This document shows positions 33,845 through 49,500 of a stretch of DNA of 64,000 nucleotides, piece by piece. The stretch is taken from NCBI GenBank assembly GCA_021029095.1, contig JAJOHG010000011.1, forward strand, positions 868,001 to 932,000. The letters are read 5' to 3'. This DNA comes from Phellopilus nigrolimitatus. Lineage: Eukaryota; Basidiomycota; Agaricomycetes; Hymenochaetales; Hymenochaetaceae. The stretch's first letter is position 1. Every line of letters begins with the position of its first letter. A model generated the notes under the pieces. It made no database searches. It was not told where the DNA came from and saw only the letters and a list, made by a program, of their open reading frames with translations. Position numbers and translations under genes: made by a program.

Positions 33845-35010
33845 TCAGGAGAACCCCTCGCTCATTACTCCTTCCAATGCGCGGTTCCCAGCCACCTTTC
33901 CCATGATAGTGAAGAGCTCGAAGGCAGATGGGCGTTCCTGCAATCTTCGAAGATATGCACCGTTTGATGGCCTGAAACAAGTCGTCTGGAACCGAGGCCG
34001 GTAAATCGGAGCGCTCCAGCTCTATTTGGACCCTCGTGAGTGCCGAAAAGAAAAGCAAGTCATTTTTGTAACGAGCGCTGAAAGGAGGCTCTCCGGTAAG
34101 TAGCTATGAAGGAGACGAAGACGTTGGCTACTTTCCATAATCAAATGAATGAGATATAAACAAACGTACCTCGATCAGAGTCATTCCTATAGCCCATATC
34201 TCATCTTCTTCCGTACGCATGCCATCGAAGACGCGCTCCTTACTAGCGAATCGCAACGTGTAGTCACCTGCTAGGCTTCCAGAGCTCGACGCGTTGGAAG
34301 AAGCTGTGATTGACATTGGTGTCGCTGATGGACTCTGTAGGAGCGTCCGAAGCATGAGCCCGAAATCCGTAAGGATAGGATCTTTGTTCTCGTCAATAAG
34401 GATGTTGCACTACCATTTGAAAATGATGTCAAAATACGTAGAAGAAAACTGAAGGAGGGAACAGACCCCTTTTATATCCCCATGAATGAGGCCCATTTGG
34501 TGAAGAAAATGGACCGCGCCAATGAAATAAAACCCCTCAACAGAAAATCAGTACGTCAAAGAACATTATAAAAAATAATGAACAATCTACCTTGGCTTGG
34601 ACAAAATCAACTCTGTCGATGCTGTGCCTCTCGAGATATTTCACAGAGTTTCCGAGCTCCTGGAATTTGAAAACAAGTACCGATACCGAAGTCGCTACGA
34701 GGGTGCTTCAAAGTGATACCGAGAAATGGGTTCAGCCCAGGGTAGTCGAGGCCAATCCAATTAAGGGCTTCCTCGTGTAAGGGCTGTTCAGTTGTGTTAA
34801 GTAAAATTTCAATTAGTTGGGATGAAACTCACACCCCATTCCTTCCTCTTCATCTTAGCACGGATGGCCTTGTCCATCCGCAGGACCTTTACGACGACCT
34901 TCCTTTTGTCTAATTCAGCAAGAAAGATATCGGCCGACCCGCCACAATCGAATGCGTCTCGCGAGTTTTTCGAAAATGTTAGACCATCTATCTCCAGTGC
35001 TTGGGCATTT
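33845..35010 (-). CDS. TKL-like protein kinase, core exons (apparent frameshift)
   Basis: The kinase domain runs right to left over several exons. Visible parts are a glycine loop (FDCGGSADIF), the beta-3 lysine (VVVKVL, near 34,900), the catalytic loop LIHGDIKGCNIL (HGD in place of HRD), DFG (LTDFGL, near 34,370), a degenerate APE site (SKERV) and the helix LLTGEPPF. Near 33,940 the frame carrying DLFQAIKRCISS and the one carrying ERPSAFELFTIM differ. No plausible intron joins them, so a 1-2 nt indel is likely. Further 5' exons probably extend to about 35,879 (MRSPINEWLLACS) but could not be joined. It resembles the expanded agaricomycete TKL kinases; the substrate is unknown. Confidence 0.6.
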
Positions 35011-36380
35011 TACGGTGCTTTCGACAAAGTCGGGCGAGCTGCGCAATCCAATCTTTCCGGATTGATGCATCGACAAGGCTGTCTTTTATCACCTATATTG
35101 TAAAATGGACACTTATAAAAAGAGAAGCTACTGTGATAGGATAGAATATGAATTCGTACCATTTCAAGGAGGTCAATGCAACGCTTGTACTTCGACTTTG
35201 GTAGAAGCACTCTTAATCATTTCTCCTTCCAGCTTTCAGATCGCTTCTTGACGAACGATAATGTTTCTTTTCCAAGTGCTCCCGCACTTTGCCGAAGACG
35301 TTCAGCAGATATTCTTGATATGAAGCATAGATAACGCACCGGATCCACAGAGCTTGGAGCCACGGAGATTCGAATTTCTTAGAAAGATTTTGGCGCGACA
35401 ATTTTAGCCAGTTCGTCCCTGAACTCCTTCCAGTTGCTGACATTTTCCCACTCAAAGGCACTCCATGAGCTACATTTGCGAAAGAACAACGACAAAGAGC
35501 TCGCTGAGGAACGTTTTGCAGACTGTTTTGTATCTGGTATGCGGAAGACTATGTCGAGAGCCTCGCGCGCTAGATTCTGTAGTTTCGAGTGATGTTAATA
35601 TAGACAGTATAGTGTAGTGGAAGCTGGAAGCATGTACCCGGCCATAAGAAAAAGATTTGATGTGTTGGTACAGTTGCGATTTCAATCCAACAAGGTCCAT
35701 TTGTTCACGGAATTCAGTGACAGTCCGTTCGTAAACTTGTAGCGAATAAGTTCCAAGGTGTGGTATCGGGGTGTATATGGAAAGCAAGATTTTACAAACC
35801 CATACTTTAAAGCAACGCGGACAGCTTCGTGAAGCTGTGTACTGCACGCAAGGAGCCACTCGTTGATAGGACTCCGCATATCACTGCGTACGTGGGCAAT
35901 AGGTTTAGAAGCGAAGTATGTCCAGTTCTTCTCACTTCACCCTAAGTCACAACTCGTGTGCAGCTCGTGTATGGAGAATTCTCCCAATGAGAGCAACCTG
36001 ACGTTTTAATGCGACCATTGCGCACAGGTTGACAACAGGTTGACAACGTGCGTGCACTGCATGTCCGGTTTCTCGGGGTCCGAGTCCCAGAAGCTACAAT
36101 GGGAATAGATAGACTGATGATAGACCCACATATATAGAGCACGAAACTAGAGATGACCAGAAGAAAAGTAACCAAAGACCACAGAAGACTGAAATCCAGA
36201 TGTGCGGCAAGACGGCGACACGTTTTCGACTCCGAAGTTTGTCAGCAGCAGGAAAACCTTTTATTTTCTGACCCAATGCATATGCCTAAAACTAAATCAA
36301 ATTCGACAACTTCACGCCGTGTAAACGCGTGTTCCATGTAAAAATACACTGAATAGGAAGCAAGAGCATGATGCTTTGAT

Positions 36381-39343
<2,963 letters not shown>

Positions 39344-40946
39344 TTGACGTGCAAGTGAAAAGGCCTTCGCATCGTGCAATTGACTTCCGAAGCTCCGTAT
39401 ATAAAGGCTGGTCGTCAGATTCAAACGAGTAGTTTGAATGATTTAGGGGTGTTTGATGCGATATTGCGCTTGAAAGCGGGTAGTCGCGTGCCCACTTCGC
39501 TGAAGCGGACGGAGAACCCTCGCGCATGTTTCAAAGCCACGATTTCACCGAAGAACAGTAACCAATCTGCTGGTCATCGTCGCATAAGTACACGCGGAAT
39601 TATATCTGCTCAACACAGGAAAATCTCAAACCTTATTTCCCCATATCGAAAGGTATTTCGTTTGAACAGTAAACATGTTGGTTCTGCGATGGCAATGACA
39701 TTTTCCTTGCAATTAAAAATAAACATGTGTAGCATTCATACAATCAGCGGAGATCCAGGTTTTGCTGATCATAAACAGCACTTACGTGTGGTATTCTTGA
39801 AGACGAAGGACCAGACGGGAGACGCCGATCTTGAAGCGCCGGGAAGTCGAACCATCCACGGTCTAGACTCTATACCTACTCACTCTAATGCTAGCGCTTC
39901 CACGGGTCGAGCTTTCTAAGATAGTAAGTTTTTTGAGACCGAACTGTCACTCAATTGTCACTCAAACATGCCGAGGGTAAAATCTCGGTATGACTATCAT
40001 TTCAGCACTTCGCCTGAAGGACTGCCAGCGCAGACTCCACGAAGTTCATAAGGTCACGATAAGGACACCCAGGCATTACTTGTCTTCTTCCCATGTCATG
40101 GCACGTCGCAAGTAACATCTGAGAAGGCTTCCAATTTATTAGTGGAAAAGTGAAGGAAGATCGGCGAGTATTCACATTTTATAAGCGGAGGGAAGAGCTT
40201 CCAATGCTGGCTCCGCAATGTAAACAAAATTGGCTGTCTAAAAAGAAGTTCAAAGTCGCAACAGAGCATCATACAATAGACAGAAACAGGTTAGACTCAG
40301 GCTTAAATCAGGAACTGTGCCTGCTTACAGAGTAGTCGTGTACGCTTCGTGACCAGCAAGCTAGAAATACCGAACAATTACTATCATGTATGGTCGCTTG
40401 TTTTCATGAAGTCATTATATGTCAGAAAAAATAGCGAAGACAGACGTGTACAAGCACAGACTGTGTGGTTCTCGTCTTGATCTTGTAAGAAATTACGAAG
40501 CTGTTTTCCGGCTCCCGATAGCTTGTCCAGGATTACGCAATTTACAAGCAGCAGGTTATAAGCAAGTTCTTCGAACAGGACATGAGCAGAAGTACAGATT
40601 CACCGAGGAAAGGAGGCTAGAGATGTCTGGCGACACGGCAGTGTGAATTGAATAGGATGTTCCGACCGCAATAAGGCACCAGTATGGATTGATTTGATGT
40701 ACCGACTGTATGATGGAGACCTGCATATAGGCGAGATTCAAACATAGACGGACGAATCATTATTATTAACCCTACGCATACTCTGCAGAATTCATAGCCA
40801 CATAAATATAGAGTCAGTCCGGAGATCCTACTAAGAATAAGTCAGTTCCGAAGATACAGAGCAGATAAGCGACTGTACCGATCTAAAGATAGCCAAGGTG
40901 CACCGTACGCGTACATTTGCATTCTTTTCTTCCTGTCCTCCATTGT
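39344..40946. other. Intergenic, cdh promoter side
   Basis: No convincing gene. A plus-strand ORF at 39,374-39,919 has no protein-like conservation and overlaps the cdh promoter. Confidence 0.45.
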
Positions 40947-42280
40947 CTATACCGACTCCCGCGCTAACCACTTTCCTTCCAAGCCAGAAATTTCGTCATC
41001 CAGCGGAACCGGCTCGTCATCGACCTTCAGTCCACCTTGAACATATTCGGGAGACAGGAAACGGGTAAGATCTGCTGCCTCGCAGATGGAGAGAAAATCG
41101 CGCGGTAATGGCGCGGTGATACCAAGTACAAGTCGCTTCGAAGGACCGGAAGAGCGGTATCTCTGAGCATTATAATCAACTGCATTGCACAGCAGCCTAT
41201 TGCGACGAGACTGCTTACCGTGAGGTTTACATTCGCAGCATGGAGAAATACTCTGGGTTTGCCTTCTTCTTCTGGACGAAGCGGAGCAGACTCGGCATCG
41301 GTCCCTGCAGGCACAATTTTCTTCGGTAGGATAGACACGCCTGGCGGAATGATATCCAGGATCTCGCGAGGAGGTGCCTTGTTGGAGTAGTATGTGTCAC
41401 CAAGGATCGGAGCTACCAGTGTCTAATTAAAATAGATATTGAGGTACGAAGAGATGAGATTTAACAATACCGTGCAGGACGTTCGCTAAGTGGACACGTA
41501 GCTGATGCTTGATACCAGAGTGGAGAGATAGACGGAGTAGAGACAAGGGGACTTTGTCCTGATATATCGCACTTCAAGTCCCTCTTGGGCCTAACTTGAC
41601 AACAAAACGCAAGACGCACCGACGAGCCCAATAACTCCCAGTCCGTCAATGCAGGGTTCCCGCTCTCCGCATCCTCATACACCCTATCAAGCCCAATTCT
41701 CAAGGGGGTGTTGATCGTCCCGCGCCCCGCTTCTAGGAATGATTTCCGCCCGCCGCGCACGATGGCGAGATATGTCTTCTTGATGGTGTGCGCCTGGAAC
41801 TGCTGAGCGAGCGAGCGAGCATGGACGGTAGACTTGGCGAGGAGGAGAGCACCGGTCGTGTGCTAGCCCAGACACATGAAATCCTGAAGGAATGACAACT
41901 GAATACGACCCATACCTTATCAAGTCTATGAATTTGTGTGGGTTCATGATCGAGCTGAAGCTTCCTCTTCACGTCTGCGAGGCTTTGTCAACTCCACAGC
42001 ACTCGAGAAGATCTTATAGATGTCAAGCCACCTTGCAGTAACAAGTCGAATGGGCTTTTTCCGCCCGTTTTCTGAGCAAAAAAATGAGCTACGTGTGGCA
42101 AGCAAGCCAGGGAGAACGTGCCTCTTTCCAAGTCTTGTCAGACTGACAAACGAGTCCCGACGGCTTATTGATGACTATCAGGCCTCTGTCCACATACAGT
42201 AAAGGCACGGCACGGGGAGACGTCCGACTCCCTTGTCGCCGCGCAAGCCTGGTCGATGTTCGAACTGTGGTCACGTTCAT
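40947..42280 (-). CDS. RluA-family RNA pseudouridine synthase
   Basis: Converts uridine to pseudouridine in RNA. The ATG at 42,280 opens a basic, Ser/Thr-rich N-terminus (MNVTTVRTSTRLARRQG), suggesting mitochondrial import. The family opening YVDRGLIVINKPSGLV follows. The catalytic motif HRLDK-HTTGALLLAKS is split by an intron after HRLDK (near 41,917); its Asp is the nucleophile. The next exon carries HTIKKTYLAIVRG, as in RluA proteins. Later exons code PRVFLHAANVNLT and FLSPEYVQGGLKVDDEPV, ending at the TAG at 40,947. Four or five introns are present; not all boundaries were fixed. It could modify mitochondrial rRNA or tRNA; the target is not deducible. Confidence 0.8.
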
Positions 42281-44692
42281 GAACGCGAGGTCGAACAATC
42301 GAGACGCGCTTCGGCCTTTTCGGCATTGCTTTATTTAGATTCCGACAACTCGGCTGTAGCTAGCAGTCTGCACGAATTTATCAGGAATCATACCTATACA
42401 AATTTTTTCAAGACGCAACTAAAAGCTCCAGTCAAATGCAGCGCTTAAATCTAACTAAGTACAACACCGTGATTCACTATCATTCTGAAGTCTGAGGTAG
42501 ACGAATCAACGAGAATATATACCGAATGTCTCGTCAGTAATGGTCCTAATGGATAAGCGAAAGTATCTAAATCCTCTTCGTACAACGAACGTAGGATAAA
42601 AACATCAGAAGTAAAATCTCAGAAAATATGAATAGGAAGTCAAACGAGGCGTTAGCCATATGAGACACGATCCGAGAATGAACACCTTCTCAAAGAAAAT
42701 TGCAGTATAGAGAAGCAGGCCGGAGCTCGGTGATTATATGGCGGCGGGCGTATAAGCTTTGTAAGGGGAAACAACGGAGCGGTGGGGGTAATCCGACAGG
42801 ATCTTGAGCTTCGGTGCCTTGTCGAATACTTTGATCGTTCCACTCCGCTCCGGCATACGCTGGTTTCGGAGTTTAAAATATTGAATCCGATCGCGTGGCA
42901 GCGATACACCGCATGCCGAGACGAGGTAAAACCTATTACATAAAACCCGTTAAAGGTTGACTCGCATCTTCACAACAATGAGGCGCTGCTGCGACCAACT
43001 GTTGAGGATGATTTCGAAGAAGGTCATAATCGTGAACAACAGAAAGAGTATAAACTCGTTAATGCACGGTAAAGCTAAGCTGCTCGGATTGAAAGGTGGT
43101 TTCATGAGGGAATTCCGACGCCCACTCATTCAAAGTGTTGTTGATATGGGATGCTTCTTTCATTTCATATATCAAGCCAATCTTCAACGCTCCGATCAAT
43201 CTGCAAACTAAAGTGCATAAATTCGGCGACCTGCCTCGGTCTTCGTACCGGAAAAGAAGGAAATTCTCGCTCCCGGCACCAGTATATTTTATAGCTATGA
43301 TATGTTCACTAAGTTTGAAAGTCAACAAAAATCTTGAACAAAATATGGTCATGTATGGTGCTCAACTGTTACTGCCTTTTCCGGCATGGCTATCGCTAAT
43401 CGCTTTAAATTAACTTAAACTCAAGAGAGATATGAGCAAATCCCGTGGATTTGGAGGTCTTTGCAAGATCATGTATGCCGAGATCGTGCCGAGAAATCCG
43501 GTTTCTTCCGCAGCTTCCACCATCGATGACTCAGAATCCATCCGCTCCTCTTTTCAAAACCTCGCGAACTTTTTGAAACTCTCTAAAGCCTAATGGTACA
43601 CTGGCAAACGACTTCTGAGAATCAGCCTCGTTTTTGAACTCCTGTGGACTCTAGTGCTCGATGTACTTTGCAGCTGCACAGGAAAAACTGATCAGGCCTC
43701 GTGATACGTTTTTGAAGAATCAAACAGCAGACATCCACAAACTCCATTCATAAAAATCTCAAAGGTAGTTAAGACCGAACTCAGGAATGTAGATATTCAC
43801 TTGGGCCGATCACCGCCGAAAACTGGAGCGCTCTTATTATGTTTCAGCGCTCACAGCATTTCGTTCGGACAGTACTGTACCTGGAACTCTTTTCGTGCTC
43901 GTGAATCTGTTCTGTTGCAAGAATACATTCGCAGCGTTTATCGGGTTCTCGCCTTTCGAGGTATGATCTCGCATTATCTTTTTTGCAGATTTTCAGTTCA
44001 GCCAGTAAACCCTTTCTCTTTCCATGGTCTCAACCTCTGTAAATGGCTTCAACACCACTTGTGCTCTTCCCTTGACGTCTAAGTAAGATGGAAGAACTCA
44101 GGTAAATGCCTCGCTTAAACTCATATGATTCTTGATCGAGCCCTTCCTCGTTATGCCCGTCGTTCTGACATCTCAAACTCGTGTTTCATCCCTTTTAGTA
44201 TGTTTTCTCATATTGCGGAATGATCGCCATCGGAGACTGTGATCTGAATCGCAATGCTTACTCTCTTTGTTCCAGACTTGGCCATGGGATCACCATATTC
44301 ACTGAAACACTTAATTTCCACGAACTTTGTCTTCCACTGTCGGTTCAGCTGGTCTTATGATATCATTATACTCTAGTATGGCTCATCGTCAGCGGGTTTG
44401 GACAGAATTCTCCGCCTCGGGCGACCAGACGTAAATCTGGGCGCTACCGAGTGGTGTGCATTGCGTGCTGGGATTCAGCTGTCATGATGCGACTCGACCG
44501 GATTACTCAGACGCATGAGCGGGCGGCGACTTGGAGTATTTTCATTCTCCCTACCATTCCTACCGCATAGCCATAGAGTGACCAAAGGTATAAATTCACA
44601 ATGCAAGACCGTTCTTTCTAAACTCACATTCCACATTTCCGCACGAATATCTAACATCCTCACAGTCAACCTAACTTAGTCTCATCCTTACA
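42281..44692. other. Long intergenic stretch
   Basis: About 2.4 kb without a supported intact gene. The only protein-like piece is the minus-strand fragment at 42,734-42,909. Otherwise AT-rich with short random ORFs. Confidence 0.5.
42734..42909 (-). pseudogene. Possible gene remnant
   Basis: One minus-strand frame ends in a protein-like stretch (IKVFDKAPKLKILSDYPH then SVVSPYKAYTPAAI and stop) with balanced composition. No start, splice acceptor or upstream exon fits it. It may be the last exon of a decayed gene; the family is not recognised. Confidence 0.25.
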
Positions 44693-45314
44693 ATGACTTC
44701 TGCCATCGTCCTCCCACCCTTGAAAACCTGGGCGCAGCAGCGTCTCACTACGCTCATCACCGCGAAGACGCAAGCCGATTTCAACCAAGCTTTCGACAAT
44801 TTCATCTCAAAGAACGTACAAGTGACGTTTAACGGTGCGCCGTTGACGCGTGACCAGTACAAGCAACAGTTCCAGGGCGAGCGTTTTCTCGAGAGCAACG
44901 CGACGATCAAAGTCTTGAACGCCGTGCAGGCGCCGCAGCTCAACACGCAAGTCACTCAGGTATACAAACACATCCCTGTTTCCTGTGAATTTTTCTGAAA
45001 GCACTCTGAACAGGACTCCGGTTTGGTCGGGATCTTTTACGATGCGACGTTCGTCGAGAAGATCCTCGTCCTCGGCGCACCTGCCGAGCACTCGACTCAA
45101 TCGTCGCTGAACATCCAGTAAATATTTACTTGAATCATAGATTGGTCACTGATAGAATTTGCTTTTTTTCATTCTCTCTTACCATATAAGAGTTGCACAG
45201 GATGAGCTGATTCCGCTTCCGCCGGCGGGCATTCGGGGCGACGTCGATCGCCGCCGTGTTGTTGCGCTGAACCAAGTGTCTGTTGACCAGCGGGGAGAGA
45301 TCCAGAACAACTAA
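44693..45314 (+). CDS. Small conserved fungal protein, NTF2/SnoaL-like (copy 2)
   Basis: Three exons (44,693-44,959; 45,014-45,117; 45,191-45,314) join in phase to 164 aa. Paralogue of the gene at 33,037 with the same intron positions. The N-terminal helix is followed by FNQAFDNFISKNVQVTFNG, a segment typical of NTF2-like dimers in general pattern. GLVGIFYD and RRRVVALNQVSVDQRG follow. No signal peptide is seen. A TATAAA lies about 105 nt upstream. Function unknown; the fold assignment is tentative. Confidence 0.65.
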
Positions 45315-46536
45315 TTCGAACTCAGAAGGGTTGGGTCCTCTCCCATTGTATTGTTAGCTAACGTTTGTCGTGTTTTGTCGATATTGCGCCGTGTAATTTC
45401 TGAACTTGAAGATAACTGCTGACGTTCTCCGCTCTCAATGCAGCTAGCGTGCTCCAGCGTACTTCAGCATCATTCCTCGAAATATCCCCAAATCTTCTAA
45501 TTCAGCGTCTGGAGAGTTCTCCCGTGCAAAAAGGGCCTGAATCACATTGAACTATGTTGCTGCATACGTCATGACAAAGCTGCGTTCATATGTACATCCA
45601 CGCGCACCTTGAGTGGTGCGGCATAACGTGTGTAATCAGGCGTCCCGCGAGAAATGTCTTGGTCATCCTATACCCCGAACAACGAGTGAAATTCAAATAT
45701 GTCGCATGCTTTGTTTACTTATTACTGTGAATGCCGTCGGCTCTGATCAATGCACTCCTGCGAATGGGTCTCTGTGTGCGACTGTGAATAAAATGATAGA
45801 ATGGGGCTTGCACTTATTATGTCTATCGCTGAAATTGATTCACGCTACTAACTCCAATAAACTTCAGCGACGCAGCAACAGCAGATTCGGATAGATCTAC
45901 GATTATGTTTTTACCAATTGCCTTACCCAATCTTCTATATCAACGGCGTAACCCAATATTTTTTTCCACCCAGTCCTCCCCATATTCCAACTTCGTAAAC
46001 CATTGGACTGCCTCGTCTGTTATTTAATCGGAAAGCATGGGACGTCCCTTCCAAGAAGTTTTCCACAGAAGACAGGAAAAGCAACTGCTTATCCTTCTAA
46101 TTGAATGGATGGTTCCCTTCGCGCGGCATAGATATGAATAAAAAGGGTGGCCCTTCTTTCACCAACCCGGGATTGATCTTCAGAGACTCCTGCTAGTCAG
46201 ATCTTCGCCAGCCATGCGGGATACGACATCGAAGATCTCTGTGTTGTCCAAAGGATTAAGCGTCGTATCTGTACACAACTTTAAGACAAGGTCAATGTGG
46301 GACGTGCGTTATATGGTTATACGTGTAGGTTCGTACAAAAAGAGTCTTTCTTAGTCACACGTTGTGACCCATATGTGACGCAAGCGCGTCGCCCCGTCGT
46401 CTTGGCGCATCGCCCCGAATGTCGTGCACAGGCTCCGCTCATAGTCTGACTCGTCGCTAATCGAGACGATAAATTGGAACTACGTTGATTTTATATACAG
46501 TTGCCTTCCTTAAAGATTTTATGCTGTCTGTGAGCA
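45315..46536. other. Intergenic, no gene seen
   Basis: About 1.2 kb between the NTF2-like gene and the laa1-like gene; no supported ORF or RNA gene. Confidence 0.5.
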
Positions 46537-49500
46537 ATGAGCTCGAATGAAGCGGCAGACATTGACGAGGTACGTGGTTACTATCGTCTCCGTAAAGTCG
46601 CAGTACGCTGACCTCTTGCCAGACGAAGCTGGAAGGTGAAGAAGGCGAGATATATCTACTCCAGTGGCTCGCAGACGCAGAGAAAGACTTGAAAACCGGA
46701 ACGCCAGAGACGTTTAAGACCTCTCAAACGATATATGAGACTAAGCTGCTGAAGGTCATCGCGGGTGCGGCGCCATACCCAAATCCTGGTCGTCCGTTCA
46801 GAAACATTGTTGCTAGATGCCTGGTGCTCATATATACGAGTGGGGAGACCAGGTCACTGTTTGATACACTGCAGGCTCTGCTGAAGATTGTGGGTGACAT
46901 GAAGGCGAGCGACGTGGACTTCAAGAAAGTGTACGTCGTCGGCCTCGCTGGACATGAATTTATGCTGATCTTCGTAGAGCTGCTTTCTATTGCATCGGCG
47001 AGCTCATGGCAGCTGTCGGGTCCACGGTCATGTCGTTTATGGCTGAAATAGTTACAGTGTCCTTGAAGACCCTTCGCTCGTCTTCGAATGTATGTTGGCC
47101 TTCTTCATTGCCCTTCATGCTCATTAGACATCTTTTAGTCAGTTCTGTTACGTTTCAGTGCTCTCGTGGCGCTCAGGAAAGCGTTGCTCACCGCGGGCAA
47201 GGCTGTTACGGACTCCGTGATGAAGGATATTTTGAAGCAAACGAAGAATGCCCTATCAGACAAGTCTCTTCCTGTTCAGCGGGCAGCGGCAGACGTAAGC
47301 CCGATACACCTTTCTGTTTGCAGCGTTTACTCACTGTAAATAGCTTCTGGTTGTCTTGTACCCATCCGGCGACGGATCGCGATCTGTGGCCGATGTCGAA
47401 TCAATTGTTGTTATATGCACAAAAAGTCTAGAGGGTGGTGACCAAGATACGCGCCGTTCGCTCGCCAGATTGGTGGGACACGTGCTCGCATCTACTCAGA
47501 CTCCACGCGCAGCGCCTCCGGTAGACACTTCAAAGAAGAAGGGCAAGAAGGATCAAAATGGCGAGGACGCGGACAACGACGTCGTTTCGCCGAGCGCACT
47601 AGCTACTGAAACTGTCAAGACAATTTTGACGCCCGCTGAGATGCTCGGCCAGCTTTCCACACAATTTAATAAGCCGAACGCGTCACGAAAAACGCGTATC
47701 GGGCTCTTCGACTTCTACTCTGCGTTGATTGCGGCACTTGGCACGGATTTTGTAGAGGCAAACTACGCAGTGATCGTGAAGCACTTCTTCATGGAGATCG
47801 TTTGCGTATCACGCCCACCAGGTGCCCGCGACGAGACACTGCTGATCAGGAAGCTTGTAGGAGTCATACTCCGCGAACTCATTGGCGTGCGCCTCTTGAG
47901 TGAGCAGGGCCAGATTAGCGCAATTCAGGAGTTATCAAGGAGTTACCTCAAAAAATGGCCCGCACTGATGCCAGGGCAGGTCGAGCCGGACTCATCCCTG
48001 CTCGTCATCGCACTGAAGGAAGTTGCGGGTCTGGTCCAGCAGCTCGGGAATGCGCCACCCCCTGTTCAGGATGCCCTCGCGGACCCACTCGTAACGCTCC
48101 TCAGCCATCCTAGCCACAGTGCTCGCGTCAGTGCCGCGTGGGCTCTGCGTTCTTTCTGCTACGCTACTCCGCTGCGTATTCCGAAAGCTGTCTTGAGCAT
48201 TCTTGAGCTCTTGCAGCGCGACATGACGACGCTTTCTACTCCTGCCGCGCCGTCTGATATCGCCGCGCGCGCCATTGGACATGCCTACGGCCTTGGCGCC
48301 CTCTTCGCAGTCATCCCAGAGCGCCCACTTTATGTATCTGCTGATTTGAGTGCCAAAGTCTTCGACACCGCAACACAATTGCTACGGCGCGCAGGCGAAC
48401 ACGACATGCATATCGCGACAGTCGAGATCGAGGTCGCCTGGACAGCGATCGCCGCGCTCATGTCGCTGGGTCCAAACTTTGTTCGCTCGCACCTCCCGCA
48501 GCTCCTTGTGCTCTGGCGCAACGCTCTCCCGAAGCCGACGAGCAAGGATACTGCGCCAGATAGCATACGCGGTAATGCGGAGTGGGTGTTCCTCCTGCAC
48601 GTGCGTGCATGTGCGCTCGGTGCCGTGCGTGGGTTCCTTCGCCACAACGCGCCTGCACTCGTCACACTCGATGTCGCTCGCCGCATTTCGTCTCTCCTTG
48701 GAAATGCTCTGTCATTTGCGAATACGTTTGTCGCACAGCAGTCTCAGAGCGGACTCGGTGGGCAGGGCGCGCAAGCGGGAGGGCCCAGTGTACCGGGCGT
48801 AGAAGGCACATCTGCGGCGTCGCGCGAGGCGCTACTTCGCCGCCGCGTGTATCAGTGCTTCACCGCGTTGGGTTTCTCGAGTTTGACGGACGCCATGCAA
48901 ATGACACTCCTTCAGTCGACGACCGCACTGTTTGCCAGTTCTGAGGGATACGTGGGCTCCGCCCTACAGGCTGCTATCGCAACGTCTGCGGGCAACTTTA
49001 CTTCGCTTTGGAGTACCACAGATGGCTATGCGTATGGAGTAACGACCCTCTCTGTGGAGCAGGAAATCGACCCTGCCATGAACACAAGTGATATTCAAGG
49101 ACAGCGAGATCGACTGAATAGAGATTCCATCGAGGCGAAGATAGATGACCTGGTAAGGAGTTCGTGCCATGTTGCAACTCCTGTGCTGAACGTTACAGCA
49201 GATAAGCCAACCTGTTATTGGGTCTTGTGAGCATGACCCACTACTGCTTTGCCAAGCTCAGTGTACTAAAGCGGAGATCGAATGGCCTGAGCCTCCGCCA
49301 TCAGCGACATCCGTCGTTGACGCTGCCATCGAGTTGTTTGCTGCTCTTCTTCCTCTTCAGGAGTCTACGGCGTCCAAACGCATTGTTAGCGAGGTTCTTG
49401 ATTCGACCCGCTCTGCCAAACTTGAGAAAAATTCCGGACGGAAAGCAGCCGTGTTCGTAAATTCGACTATCGCCATTGCCTTTGCTCTTCGGATAGCCAC

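Noticed and set aside
39374..39919. 181-codon plus-strand ORF upstream of cdh
   Set aside because: No family features, overlaps the cdh promoter, random-looking composition.
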